From NCBI RefSeq assembly GCF_033118175.1, contig NC_083691.1, forward strand, positions 54,526,001 through 54,590,000: a stretch of 64,000 bases of DNA, written 5' to 3'. The position numbers and the translations under genes are program-made. The notes beneath the pieces were generated by a model, which had not been told where the DNA came from, did not search any database, and saw nothing but the letters and a program-made list of their open reading frames with translations. Source of the DNA: Dama dama. Its lineage: Eukaryota > Chordata > Mammalia > Artiodactyla > Cervidae. Below, piece after piece: positions 45,990-56,060 of the stretch (positions are counted from its first letter, which is position 1; each line of letters starts with the position of its first letter).

Positions 45990-46385
45990 TGCACTTGTTT
46001 GCTAGGACTGTCTTAACAAACTGAGGAACTGAAACAACAGAAATGTATTGTCTCACAGTTCTGGAAGCTGAAAGTCCAGGAACTAGGTGCTGGCAATGAC
46101 ACGTGCCCTCTGAAGGCACTAGAGTTCTAGACCTCTCTCCTAGCTTTTGAGAGTTTCTTGGGTTGTAAAAACATAGCTCCAGTATTTGTGTGGCTTTTGT
46201 TTTTCTTGTGGGTTGCTCTGTGTCTTAATTTATTCTTTTTATAAGGACACACTCATACTGGATTAGTGCCCACCCTGATGACCTCATCTGCAAAGATTCA
46301 GTTTCCAAATTAGGTCTCATTCACAGGTCCTGGGGGTTAGTACTTCAACATAAGATCTGGCAACACAAGTCAATTTATAAAACAT
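45990..46385 (-). mobile_element. MLT1-type LTR (ERVL-MaLR), antisense
   Basis: 'ctgaggaactgaaacaacag', 'attgtctcacagttctggaa' and 'acctcatctgcaaagattca' are the reverse of MLT1. Confidence 0.7.
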
Positions 46386-46408
46386 ATCAATCTCAGCTCT
46401 ACTCTTTT

Positions 46409-46849
46409 TTTTCAGTTTGTTATTCAGTGTTTATTAAATAGATTCAGTCTTATATATGATACACAGATTCAAAAGAAAGAGGATTCCACATAATTATGAA
46501 ATCAGTGCATTTAGCAAAGTAATACCATGGAGATAACAGCTTGATTAACAGCTCATTGGTCTTTTGTTAAGTGAGGGAAGAGGAAACTGGTCTGTGTGAG
46601 TCATTCCACAAAAAAAAAAAAAAAAAAACAGAATTGAGTTGCAACTAATAGAGAAGATACATTCTAAGAAATAAAATATTAAACCACAGTTACTGGAAAA
46701 ACTCACTATATAAAACACAAATAATTTTTATAGAGCATTCAGGAACTCCTCTCCAGTTTAGATAGAGCATTCAGGAACTCCTCACCAGTTTAGATAGAGC
46801 ATTCAGGAACTCCTCACCAGTTTAGAAGAGCCATGATAAGTTGCAAGGA
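46409..46849 (-). mobile_element. Antisense retrocopy of an unidentified mRNA 3' end
   Basis: A 440-base insert with 15-bp direct repeats CAGCTCTACTCTTTT at 46394-46408 and 46850-46864. On the - strand it ends with an AATAAA-containing segment and a short poly(A), the marks of L1-driven mRNA retrocopying. It has an internal poly(A) run at 46611 on the + strand. I do not recognise the parent gene. Confidence 0.7.
46731..46826. repeat. 32-bp unit repeated three times
   Basis: Units start at 46731, 46763 and 46795 (TAGAGCATTCAGGAACTCCT...). The first differs by one base; they lie inside the retrocopy at its 5' side. Confidence 0.95.
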
Positions 46850-46891
46850 CAGCTCTACTCTTTTATTTTTAATAGTTAACATGCATACAGT

Positions 46892-47100
46892 GGGCTTCCC
46901 AGTTGGCACTAGTGGTAAAGAACTCCACTTGCCAATGCAGGAGATGCTGGTTCAATCCCTGGGTCAGGAAGATCCCCTGGAAGAGGACAGCCCACTCCAG
47001 TATTCTTGCCTGGAGAATTCCATGGACAAAGGAGCCTGGCGAGCTACAGTCCATGGAGTTGCAAAGAGTCAAACACGACTAAAGTGACTTAGCACACTCA
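46892..47100 (+). mobile_element. Bov-tA type SINE
   Basis: 'gggcttcccagttggcacta' head, 'aagtgacttagcacactcac' tail. Confidence 0.93.
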
Positions 47101-48425
47101 CACATGCATATGGTAAAAATTTCAAAGAGTAGAAAGAAATTAATCTCCCTCCCATTCCTGTTTCCCAGTCACCCTCCTCAAAAGTAATCACTGCTGCTTG
47201 TGTCTTATCTCTTTCCAAGATTAGTCTCTGCATGTAAAGCAGTCAGATATATACGTGGACAGACGGTTGAGAGAGAGCAGCAGAGATATCTCCTCCACTT
47301 TTTTGTTTTTATTTTTGCTCCTCTGGTTTTTAAGCAGTCAAATAAAAACCTTTCCATAAATAAATACTGAAGTTGTATATTACAATGTAAGGGAAAACCA
47401 TCAAGGAATAAAATGCCAAATCTCGGCAAACAGCGATACTCTCCACTCTTCTTGAAGTAAATGGAATCTGAGATTTTCTATCCACAAGATAAATATCAGT
47501 GACTAAGCTAAATCACAGAAAAGGAAAAGGGAAATTTCTGAGAGCAAGAAGAGACAAAGTTAAGGTTGCCTTTCCAGTGAAAAAGCAAATTGGATGCACA
47601 AGCCCCTTGGAGGCACCCAGGAGGTAACCTCATGGCCCTTAATCCAAAGCTGTCATGGGACCTCTGGGCTCAGGCTAACTCAGGCAGACCCCAAGAGAAA
47701 TCCAGGCAGAAGTCGACAGTTGAAGATTTCATACAAAGATTCAGACTCATTTCTTCAAGATCTCAAATAAGCCTTCCCTTTTAGATACCCAGATGGTTTG
47801 CTTTTTTTCCCAGAAACCTCCTAAGCCAATTTCTTCCCAATCATGGTTTACAACTCATTATCCATCATGTCATCGTGGACAGAAATCTTGGCAAGCCCCA
47901 CCCACTGCTCTGTAGCTTGTTCATCTCCTTTCATCCAGATAACAGTCCACACAGTGCACTTCATGGGTCACTTCATGCTTCCTAAGGGCTGCCTGTAGAC
48001 CAGGACAAGCGCTTGCATCAGTCCCCTAGGCTGGGCCACTTTGTGCTCCTTTGTGCTCCGGCAGTGTCAATCACCACCTACAACCACCCCCAGAAGACTC
48101 CAACGCGCAGGCAGGGCTGGGAGCGATTGACTGAATCCAGCCAGGGTCAGAGCTCTAAGAACCTCCAGAGATGCTTACAGACCAGACTCAACTCGTTCAG
48201 ATATGAAATGTCTCCTGAGAGTGCAGTCAGTTCCCAGCTCAGTCCTCTGACCCTTACTGACAGTTCGCTGCACCATAGTTTTCAAGGTCTGACTCATGTC
48301 CTCACAAGGAAGGATGTGGGCTGTCAGGGTGCTGGCAGGTGGGGCCAGCATGCTTCTGAAACAGTACTGCTTCTGTGGGTTTTCCATACCAACGTAGGCC
48401 TTTCAGTGGACTCAACTTACTGATA
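47101..48425. other. Unassigned sequence
   Basis: No exon recognised. A 136-codon + frame at 48013-48423 has no domain. Confidence 0.4.
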
Positions 48426-49130
48426 CATTATTTCAGGGAGGCGGGATGAATTGGGAGATTGAGATTGATATATATACACTACTATGTGTGAAATAGATAA
48501 CTAATGAGAACCTACTGTATTGCACAGGGAACTTTACCCAATGCTCTGTGGTTTTTACAGGAGAGAACTGACTCCATGCTACACCTGTTTCTTCTACTTT
48601 AACATTTGCTTCCTGTTGCTTCTGTCACAAGGGCCTGCCTCGGGGAACCCTGCCCCTCTGCCTGAATGATAAATCAAAATGGCTTTGTTCAAGATGCTGC
48701 CCACCTGTGGATGGCTAAAGAAGGAAGAAATGGACACATCCCCTTCCAGAGGCCATTCCAGAAGGTATTAGCAAGATTAACGGCCTTTTTACTTTACTTT
48801 CTCATCTCTCCACACTCTGTTCTATAAAAGAACCTGGCATTCGAACCCTGAAAAGATAGTTATTAGTTTGCCATTAGTCTGCCATCTTCTCGGTCAGCTG
48901 GCTTTCCAAATAAAGTTGTATTGCTTACCTCAGCACTTCATCTCTCAGAATTATTGGCCTGTCATGAGATGACCAGCAAGAACTTAGACTCGGTAACATG
49001 TGACAAAAAAGGAATATATGTATACATACAGCTGATTCACTTTGTTGTATAGTAGAAACTAACACAACATTGTTAGTTGTTACTAACTAACTCCAATAAA
49101 TACTAAAGAAGTAAAACATTATTTAAAAAA
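48426..49130 (+). mobile_element. Ruminant L1 3' end, sense, split by an LTR
   Basis: 'ggagattgagattgatatat', 'ctactgtattgcacagggaa' before, and 'acagctgattcactttgttg' after the interruption. Confidence 0.87.
48547..48998 (+). mobile_element. Probable solo LTR inside the L1 3' end
   Basis: About 450 foreign bases with a TATAAA-like box (48825), AATAAA (48909) followed by a GT-rich stretch, and a CA end before 48999. TGTG occurs at both edges, a possible 4-bp duplication. No viral genes remain; family not identified. Confidence 0.6.
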
Positions 49131-49464
49131 AAAACCCACATTCTACCTTCTCCAGCCCATCTTTGGGAATGTACCAGGAAGTGCCGAGAATTCCTCCCTA
49201 ATGTTTCCCATATGGTTGCTCTCTTGCCAAACTACCGGGCTGACACAGCATCAACAGATTCTCTTAAAGGAAAACTGCCGGGCAGCTGACTTCACAGAGG
49301 CCCTTGTCACTCACTGTCAATCTGTTCAGAGCACCTGAAAGCAAAGCAAGATGCGTTAGAGCAGAGAGGATGAGGTGGAGGTAGCAGAATCTTAGGACTC
49401 TGAGCAACCTGGAGGGGACAACCAGGGGTCAGCCTGATGCATTTACAATAATAATAATATCAGT

Positions 49465-49575
49465 AGCAATTTCCCAGGTGGTCCAGTGGCTAAGACTCTG
49501 CACTCTCAATGCAGGAGACCCAGGTTGGATCTCTGGTCAGGGAACTAGATCCCACATGCCACAACTAAGACCCAA
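49465..49575 (+). mobile_element. CHR-type SINE, short form
   Basis: 'tttcccaggtggtccagtgg', 'ctctggtcagggaactagat' and 'ccacaactaagaccc' are diagnostic. Confidence 0.85.
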
Positions 49576-50269
49576 TGCAGTCCCAAATGTATTAATTAAT
49601 TCATAATGATAATGATAATAACAGCAGCAAGCCCTCTCCCACCCTGCAGAGTCAGGCTGTCCCCTGGGAGGTGGAGCTGCTTTGGGGAGAAAGACGGTTC
49701 ATAGGAAGACTTCTGATCTTTTGGGGAAAACTCATTTATCTCTTGAGGCCACCAATGGAGAGTCCCAGCAGAGCCCAGGGCATCCCAGCTAGGGATAGAG
49801 TGGACAGGCCCATGTCTGCAGCAGAGGACAAGCAAAGCTCAGGGAAAGCATCTACAAAGAAAGGGGCTCAGAGAGCTTCAGGATGGGTCCTGCAGAACCT
49901 CAGATGTTCTCCAAGCCTTACCTGGAAAATGCACTGCATTTGGAAGGATTCCAGGCCACTGAAGCCACCACTGGGGCACTTGCCTCCTTGGAGAGGTTCC
50001 CAGTGCTTCTCTGGAGTGTGCCAAGCTTTACCTTTTGAACACTTGCTATGCCAAGTCAGGGGCTCTGCTCTATTCAGAGACATTTTTAACTACTAGGAAG
50101 TCCCTCCTACTTTTTGAGCTCCGTATCTTGTCATGATTACCCTGTACTTGTTTTCTGTGTATATCGATAGTGTATGTTTCCACGCATGTGTAATTTGTTA
50201 ACCATCAAATGGAAAATGTGCATGTTCCACTTCTAGGAATCTCTTCCCACAGAAACACGAGCATAGGGA
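49576..50269. other. Unassigned sequence
   Basis: A 141-codon + frame at 49671-50096 has no domain; (AAT/GAT)n near 49600. Confidence 0.4.
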
Positions 50270-50430
50270 CTTCCCTGGTGGTCCAGTGGCTAAGATTCTG
50301 AGCTCTCAGTCCAAGTGGCCTGGGTTCTATCCCCGGTCAGGGAACTAGATCCCACATGCTGCAGTGCAACTAAAGATCACGCACGTCACAAGCAAGACCC
50401 AGTGCAGCCAAATAAATGAAAGGAAGAAAG
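50270..50430 (+). mobile_element. CHR-type SINE, short form
   Basis: 'gacttccctggtggtccagt' to 'ccagtgcagccaaataaatg', followed by a GAAA-rich tail. Confidence 0.88.
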
Positions 50431-51174
50431 GGAGGGAGGAAGAAAGAAAGATGAGCACAAGTATGTAAGAAATATGTGAGTGCATGAGGATGGTCCCTAG
50501 GGAACTGTAACGGGGTGCTCCCTGGCACTGGGACTGTTCAATCAAAATGGGAATGACCACACAGAGGGGATTCCTGTATCAAACAGGATGGGAGAGTGGA
50601 GGTGATGGCTTCAGATGATCTTCTACTTATAAGCCCTTGAGTTGCTCCATCTCAGGAAGAGCAGGCGCTCTGGTCTCACTTTCTGTCCTCTCTGCCTCCC
50701 TTGTTTCTCCTCCCCCCGGCACTGGCCATGAGGCTCCATGGAGAACGGGATCAGGACCAGGTGCCCATCAGGAACCTCCAAGTGGTCCCTGAGGTGTCTG
50801 GGACACCGCTTCTGGTTATGCTGGGAGGAGGGAATCCAACATAGCACCAAAAAAACACAGGGCCAGTGTACCCATCCCAAGCACACACATTTCCATAACC
50901 ATGAAACCTATAGGGCTTCAAATGGGGCAACAACAGGTGTAGCCACAGAGAATGCAGCAGCTGCTCTGAGCATGGCATCAACCAAGTCTGCCGGCCCAAG
51001 ACAGACAAACACAGCAACACTAGGAATCTAGGAGGAAGTGCAACCAGCATGACCATGGGGTGGGGCCTGTGAGGGTAAGTGCTGCAAGCTTGTCCTGGGG
51101 GTTGATTCCAGCATGTCACCAGGCGTCAGTCCTCCCCTAGGGGGCAGCAGGGGTGTGGCAACTGCAATGACAAC
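50431..51174. other. Unexplained GC-richer block next to the mariner
   Basis: Overlapping open frames (97 codons + at 50738-51031, 122 codons - at 50751-51119) without recognised domains. Ends at the mariner's TA target. Confidence 0.4.
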
Positions 51175-51176
51175 TA

Positions 51177-53305
51177 TTAGGTAGATGCAAAAGTGATTGC
51201 AGTTTTGCACTGTTGAACTTTGCCAGTTGATATTGAAGTACATTTTTAAATAAATGTAGTTATGCTATACATCATTTTAATGTGCATTACTCACTTTATG
51301 TTTTTTGCTAATGACCTGTTACTTGCTGTTTCAGTGCAGTTCAGCTCAGTCGCTCAGTCCTGTCCAATTCTTTGTGACCCCATGGACCGCAGCACGCCAG
51401 GCTTCCCTCCATCACCAACTCCCGAAGCTTACTCAAACTCATGACCATTGAGTCGGTGATGCCATCCAACCATCTCATCCTCTGTCGACCCTTCCTCCTC
51501 CTACCTTCAATCTTTCCCAGCATCAGGGTCTTTTCAAATGAGTCATTTCTTCTCATCAGGTGGCCAAAGTATAGGAGTTTCAGCTTCAGCATCAGTCCTT
51601 CCAAAGAATAGTCAGAACTGACTTTTTTTAGGATGGACTGACTTGATCTCCTTGCAGCTTAAGGGACTCTCAAGAGTCTTCTCCAGCACCACAGTTCAAA
51701 AGCATCAATTCTTTGGTGTTCAGGTTTCTTCACAGTCCAACTTTTACATCCATACTTGACTACTGGAAAAACCATAGCTTTGACTAGACGGACCTTTGTT
51801 AGCAAAGTAATGTCTCTGCTTTTTAAAATGCTGTCTAGGTTTGTCATAGCTTTTCTTCCAAGGAGTAAGTGTCTTTTAATGTCATGGCTGCAGTCACCAT
51901 CTGCAGTGATTTTTGAGCCCAAGAAAATAGACTCTCTCACTGTTTCCATTGTTTCCCCATCTATTTACCATGAAGTGATGAGACCAGATCTTAGTTTTCT
52001 GAATGTTGAGTTTTAAGCCAACTTTTTCACTCTCCTCTTTCACTTTCATCAAGAAGCTCTTTAGTTCTTCACTTTCTGCCATAAGGATGGTGTCATCTGC
52101 ATATCTGAGGTTATTGATATTTCTTCCGGCAATCTTGACTCCAGCTTGTGCTTCATCCAGGCCAGCATTTCTCATGATGTACTCTGCATATACTTGCTGT
52201 TTATTTGATATTTACTTTAGATTATAGAAATGATGTTAGACAAAAAGCAAATTCAAGTGATTTGAATTCTAAATGGGTCATAAAGCTGAGGAGACAACTG
52301 GCAACATCAACAACGAATCTGGCCCAGAAACTCTTAATGAATGTACAGTGCAATGGTGGTTCAAGAAGTTTTGCAAAGGAGACAAGAGCCCTGAAGATGA
52401 GGAGTGCAGTGGCCAGCCATCGGAAGTTGACAACAACCAATAGAGAGCAATCATCGAAGCTGGTCCTCTTACAACTACACCAGAAGTTGCCCAAGAACTC
52501 AATGTCAACCATTCTACAGTCGTCGGGCATTTGAAGCAAATTGGAAAGGTGAAAACTCAATAAGTGGGTGCCTTATGAGCTGATGAAAATTTTTAAAGTT
52601 ATAATTTTGAAGTCATCTTTTCTTATTCTACACAACAACAAACCATTTCTTGATCAGATTGTGATCTGTGATGAAAATTGGATTTTATGTGACAACCAGC
52701 TTAGTGATTGGACTCAGAAGAAGCTCCAAGGCATTTCCCAAAGCCAAACTTGCATCAAAGAAAAGTTATGGTCACTATTTGGTGATCTGCTGACTATCTG
52801 ATCCACTACAGCTTTCTGAGTCCTGGCGAAACCATCCCATCTGAGAAGTATGCCCAGCAAATCAATGAGCTGCACCAAAAACTGCAGTGCCTACAGCCAG
52901 CATTTGTCAACAGAAAGGACCCGATTCTTCTCCACAATAATGCCTGACTGCACATTGCACAACCAATACTTCAAAAGTTGGACGAATTGGGCTACGAAGT
53001 TCTGCCCTACCCCCCACACATTCACCTGACCTCTCACCAATTGACTACCAGTTCTTCAAGCATCTTGACAACTTTTTGCAGAGAAAAAGTTTCCACAACA
53101 AGCAGGAGGCAGAAAATGCTTTCCAAGAGATTGCTGAATTCTAAACCAAGGATTTTTATGCTACAAGAATACACTAATTTATTTCTCATTGGCAAAAATG
53201 AATTGATTGTAGAGGTTTCTATTTTGATTAATAAAGATGTGTTTGAGCCTACTTATGACTTAAAATTCATGGTCCAAAATTGCAATTACTTTTTCATCAA
53301 CCTAA
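51177..53305 (+). mobile_element. Mariner DNA transposon with dead transposase, split by BovB
   Basis: Terminal inverted repeats ('ttaggtagatgcaaaagtga' at 51177; 'attactttttcatcaaccta' ending at 53305) lie inside TA duplications at 51175 and 53306. Decayed transposase is readable across frames: HSTVVGHLKQIG, CDENWILCDN, SEKYAQQINELH, ILLHNNA and LDELGYEVLPYPPH, close to the SETMAR/Hsmar1 type. Several stops and frameshifts make it inactive. Without the inserted BovB it spans about 1.26 kb, near full length. Confidence 0.9.
51332..52190 (-). mobile_element. BovB LINE 3' fragment inserted in the mariner, antisense
   Basis: Encodes reverse-transcriptase C-terminal pieces on the - strand (NLRYADDTILMAESEELKS, GRKAMTNLDSILKSRDITLL, WCWRRLLRVP) with stops and frameshifts. 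TACTTGCTGTTT is duplicated at 51320-51331 and 52191-52202. Confidence 0.93.
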
Positions 53306-53317
53306 TAGTAAGTTTGT

Positions 53318-53537
53318 GGTGAAGGTGAAAGTGTTAGTTGCTCAGTCATGTCCAACTCTTCACAACTGCACGGACTGCAGGCCACCAGGTTCCTCTGTCC
53401 ATGGAATTCTCCAGGCAAGAATACTGGAGTGGGTTGCCATGCCTTCATCCAGAGGATCTTCCCAACCCAGGGATCGAACTCAGATCTCCTGCATTGCAGG
53501 CAGATTCTTTACCACCTGAACCACCAGGGAAGCAGCT
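53318..53537 (-). mobile_element. Bov-tA type SINE, antisense
   Basis: 'gtgttagttgctcagtcatg' to 'tgaaccaccagggaagc', directly after the mariner's right end. Confidence 0.94.
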
Positions 53538-53659
53538 AATGTTCAGGTGATGGGACTTCCCTTCTCAACCACGCAGAGTGAAGACTCCATAAGTGAGCAA
53601 AATGGAAGCCAGAGTCTGCTTGGCCAAAGCTGAAGCCCATAAGGAAAAAGGAAAAAGAA

Positions 53660-53852
53660 ATATAGAGCTCCTCAATGTTATATGACAGCTTGGATAGGAG
53701 AGGAGTTTGAGGGAGAATGGATATATGTATATGTATGACTGAGTTGCTCTGCTGGGCACCCGAAACTATCACACCTGAAACTATTACAATTAAACATAGC
53801 TAATTGGCTATACTTCAATATAAAATAAAAAGTAAAGAGAAAAAAAAAAGAT
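53660..53852 (+). mobile_element. Ruminant L1 3' end, sense
   Basis: 'tatgacagcttggataggag' to 'tatacttcaatataaaataa' and an A-rich tail. Confidence 0.87.
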
Positions 53853-53979
53853 AGATTTAATGATAGGAAGAGTCACCATCACCACAGGACAGGTGAAAGT
53901 CACCACAGGACAAGGAAAGCTGGTCAACCCAAAATCCATCTCCTTAACCAGGTGTAGAGCTACTAGACTGGGCAAAAGA

Positions 53980-54164
53980 GTGTTTATGGATTGAATTTTA
54001 TCTCCCCAAAAGGCAAGGTCATCCTAACCACCAGGACATACAAATGTGACCTTATTTGGAAATAGGGTCTTTGCAGATGTAATCAATTTAAAATGAGGTC
54101 ACTGACATGGGCAACTACTCCATTATGGTATCCTTAAAAGACAGGGAAACTTGGACACAGACAG

Positions 54165-54208
<44 letters not shown>

Positions 54209-54455
54209 GGAACACAGTATAAAGACAGCCATGTGTTGACAAAAGTGAAGATTGGAGTGTACATCTACGAGCCAAGGATTACTGACAACTACCAGAAACT
54301 GGAAGAAGGAAGTGATGATTTTTCTCCAACTTTCTCAGGGAATACAGCCCTGCCAACAGCTTGATTTCAGATTTCCAGGCCCTAAAACTGTGAGAGAATA
54401 AGCTTCCATCATTTTAAGCCACCCTAGTTTGTGGCATCACAGCACTAAGAAACTA
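53980..54455 (+). mobile_element. MLT1-type LTR (ERVL-MaLR), sense
   Basis: 'tggattgaattttatctccc', 'gaccttatttggaaataggg', 'tctttgcagatgtaatcaat' and 'gtttgtggcatcacagcact' follow MLT1 order; a (CA)19 tract has grown inside. Confidence 0.85.
54167..54204. repeat. (AC)19 microsatellite
   Basis: Nineteen uninterrupted AC units within the MLT1 copy. Confidence 0.97.
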
Positions 54456-54574
54456 ATACTTGGGGAACAGATCTGTTCCTGCTCTCACCACAGTTCCACC
54501 AGGAAGGATCTAGGACACTACAAATGAGACGAGCTGATCTACAGCTACTTCAGGTTCTACCGGTTAAAAACCCA

Positions 54575-56060
54575 GCTGGGCTGGCTCTCTCTTGAAGAAT
54601 TTGAAAGAGCTAGTCCTACTCCAAAATTGGTGGGCCCTCAGTGCAATCCTGATCAAAATACCAATGGCATTTTTCACAGAACTACAACAAATAATTCTAA
54701 AATATGTATGTAAATACAGAAGACCACAACTAACCAAAGCAATCTTAAGAAAGAAGAATAGGGCTTCAGGTATCATACGCTCTGACTTTTGATTACTATA
54801 GTATAGTAATCAAAAAAAGAAAAGAAAAGAAAGAAATTTACAGTAATCAAAACAGCATGGTACTGGCACAAAAACAGATACATAGATCAATGAAATAGAA
54901 TCGAGAGCCCAGAAATAAATCCATGTACATATGGTCAATTAATCTATGACAAAGGAGGCAAGGATATACAATGAAAAAATGAGTCTCTTCAATAAGTGAT
55001 TTTGGGGGACAGCTACATGTAAAAGAATGATATTAGAACGTTTTCTCACTCCACATAAAAAGATAAATAAACTCAATATGGATTAAACATCTAAATATAA
55101 GACCAGAAACCATGAAACTCCTATAAGAAAACATAGGCAGAATACTCTCTGACATAAATTGCAGCAATATTTTTTTTGGATCTATCTCCCAAGGCAAAAG
55201 AAACGAAAGTAAAAACAAACAAATGGGGTCTAATTAAACTCAAAATCTCTTGCTCAACAAAAGAAATCATCAACAAAATGAAAAGACAATGTATTAAATG
55301 GAAGAAAATATTTGCAAATGATGTGACCAATAAGGGGTTAATATCAAAATACATAAACAGCACACAGAATTGAATATCAAAAAAAAAAAAAAAAACCTAG
55401 TTAAAAAATGACAGAAGAAATAAATAGATATTTTTCCAAAGAAAATATACAGATGGCCAACAGGCACATGAAAAGATGTTCAACATCAGTAATCATGAGA
55501 GAAATGTAAGTCAAAACCACAATGAAAGATTACCTCCCACCTGTCAAAATGGTTATCATAAAAAATACCACAAAAAGCAAATGTTAGCAAGGATGTGGAG
55601 AAAAGGGAAAACTTGTGCACTGTTAGTGAAAATGTAAATTGGTGCAGCCAATTTACATTTACTGGAAAACAGTACGGAGGTTCCCCTAAAAATTAAATAG
55701 AACTACCACACGATCCAGCAATTCCACTCCTGAGTGTGTATCTGAATAAAAGAAAAACATTAATTCAAAAGCATACATGCATCCCAACGTTTATAGAAGT
55801 TCTGTTTACAATAGCAAAGATATTAAAACAATCTAAGTGTCCATCAACAGAAGAATGGATAAAGAAGATGTGGTTTATGCATACAATGGAATACAACTCA
55901 TCCATTAAAAAAGAATGAAAATTTGCCATTTGCTACAACATGGATGGACCCGGAGGGTATTATACTAAGTGAAATAAGTCAGATAGAGACAAATGCTGCA
56001 TGTTATCAGTTAAATGCAGAATATGAAAAAAAAAAAAAAAACAAATGAATATAACAAAAA
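54575..56060 (+). mobile_element. L1 LINE ORF2 3' part, sense
   Basis: L1 ORF2-derived peptides appear in broken frames: WALSAILIKIPMAFFTELQQ, CPSTEEWIKKMWFMHTMEYN. Poly(A)-like runs at 55380 and 56029. A BovB segment interrupts it at about 56061 and L1 tail sequence resumes near 58315. Confidence 0.9.
55630..55660. repeat. Perfect 13-bp hairpin inside the L1
   Basis: Arms AAATGTAAATTGG (55630-55642) and its reverse complement (55648-55660) around a TGCAG loop. Ordinary L1 has only the left arm here. Confidence 0.95.

Noticed and set aside
48175..48387. Possible upstream TRABD2A exon on the - strand
   Set aside because: A fragment resembled 'LTSCQMLPQGENLQDVL' loosely, but codon-by-codon comparison gave no consistent match.
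49671..50096. 141-codon + strand open frame
   Set aside because: No domain or exon signals; unremarkable chance frame.
50623..50886. Possible TRABD2A exon (HLEVPDGHLVL versus HLEYVKLMMPL)
   Set aside because: Similarity is confined to three or four residues and has no splice-site support.
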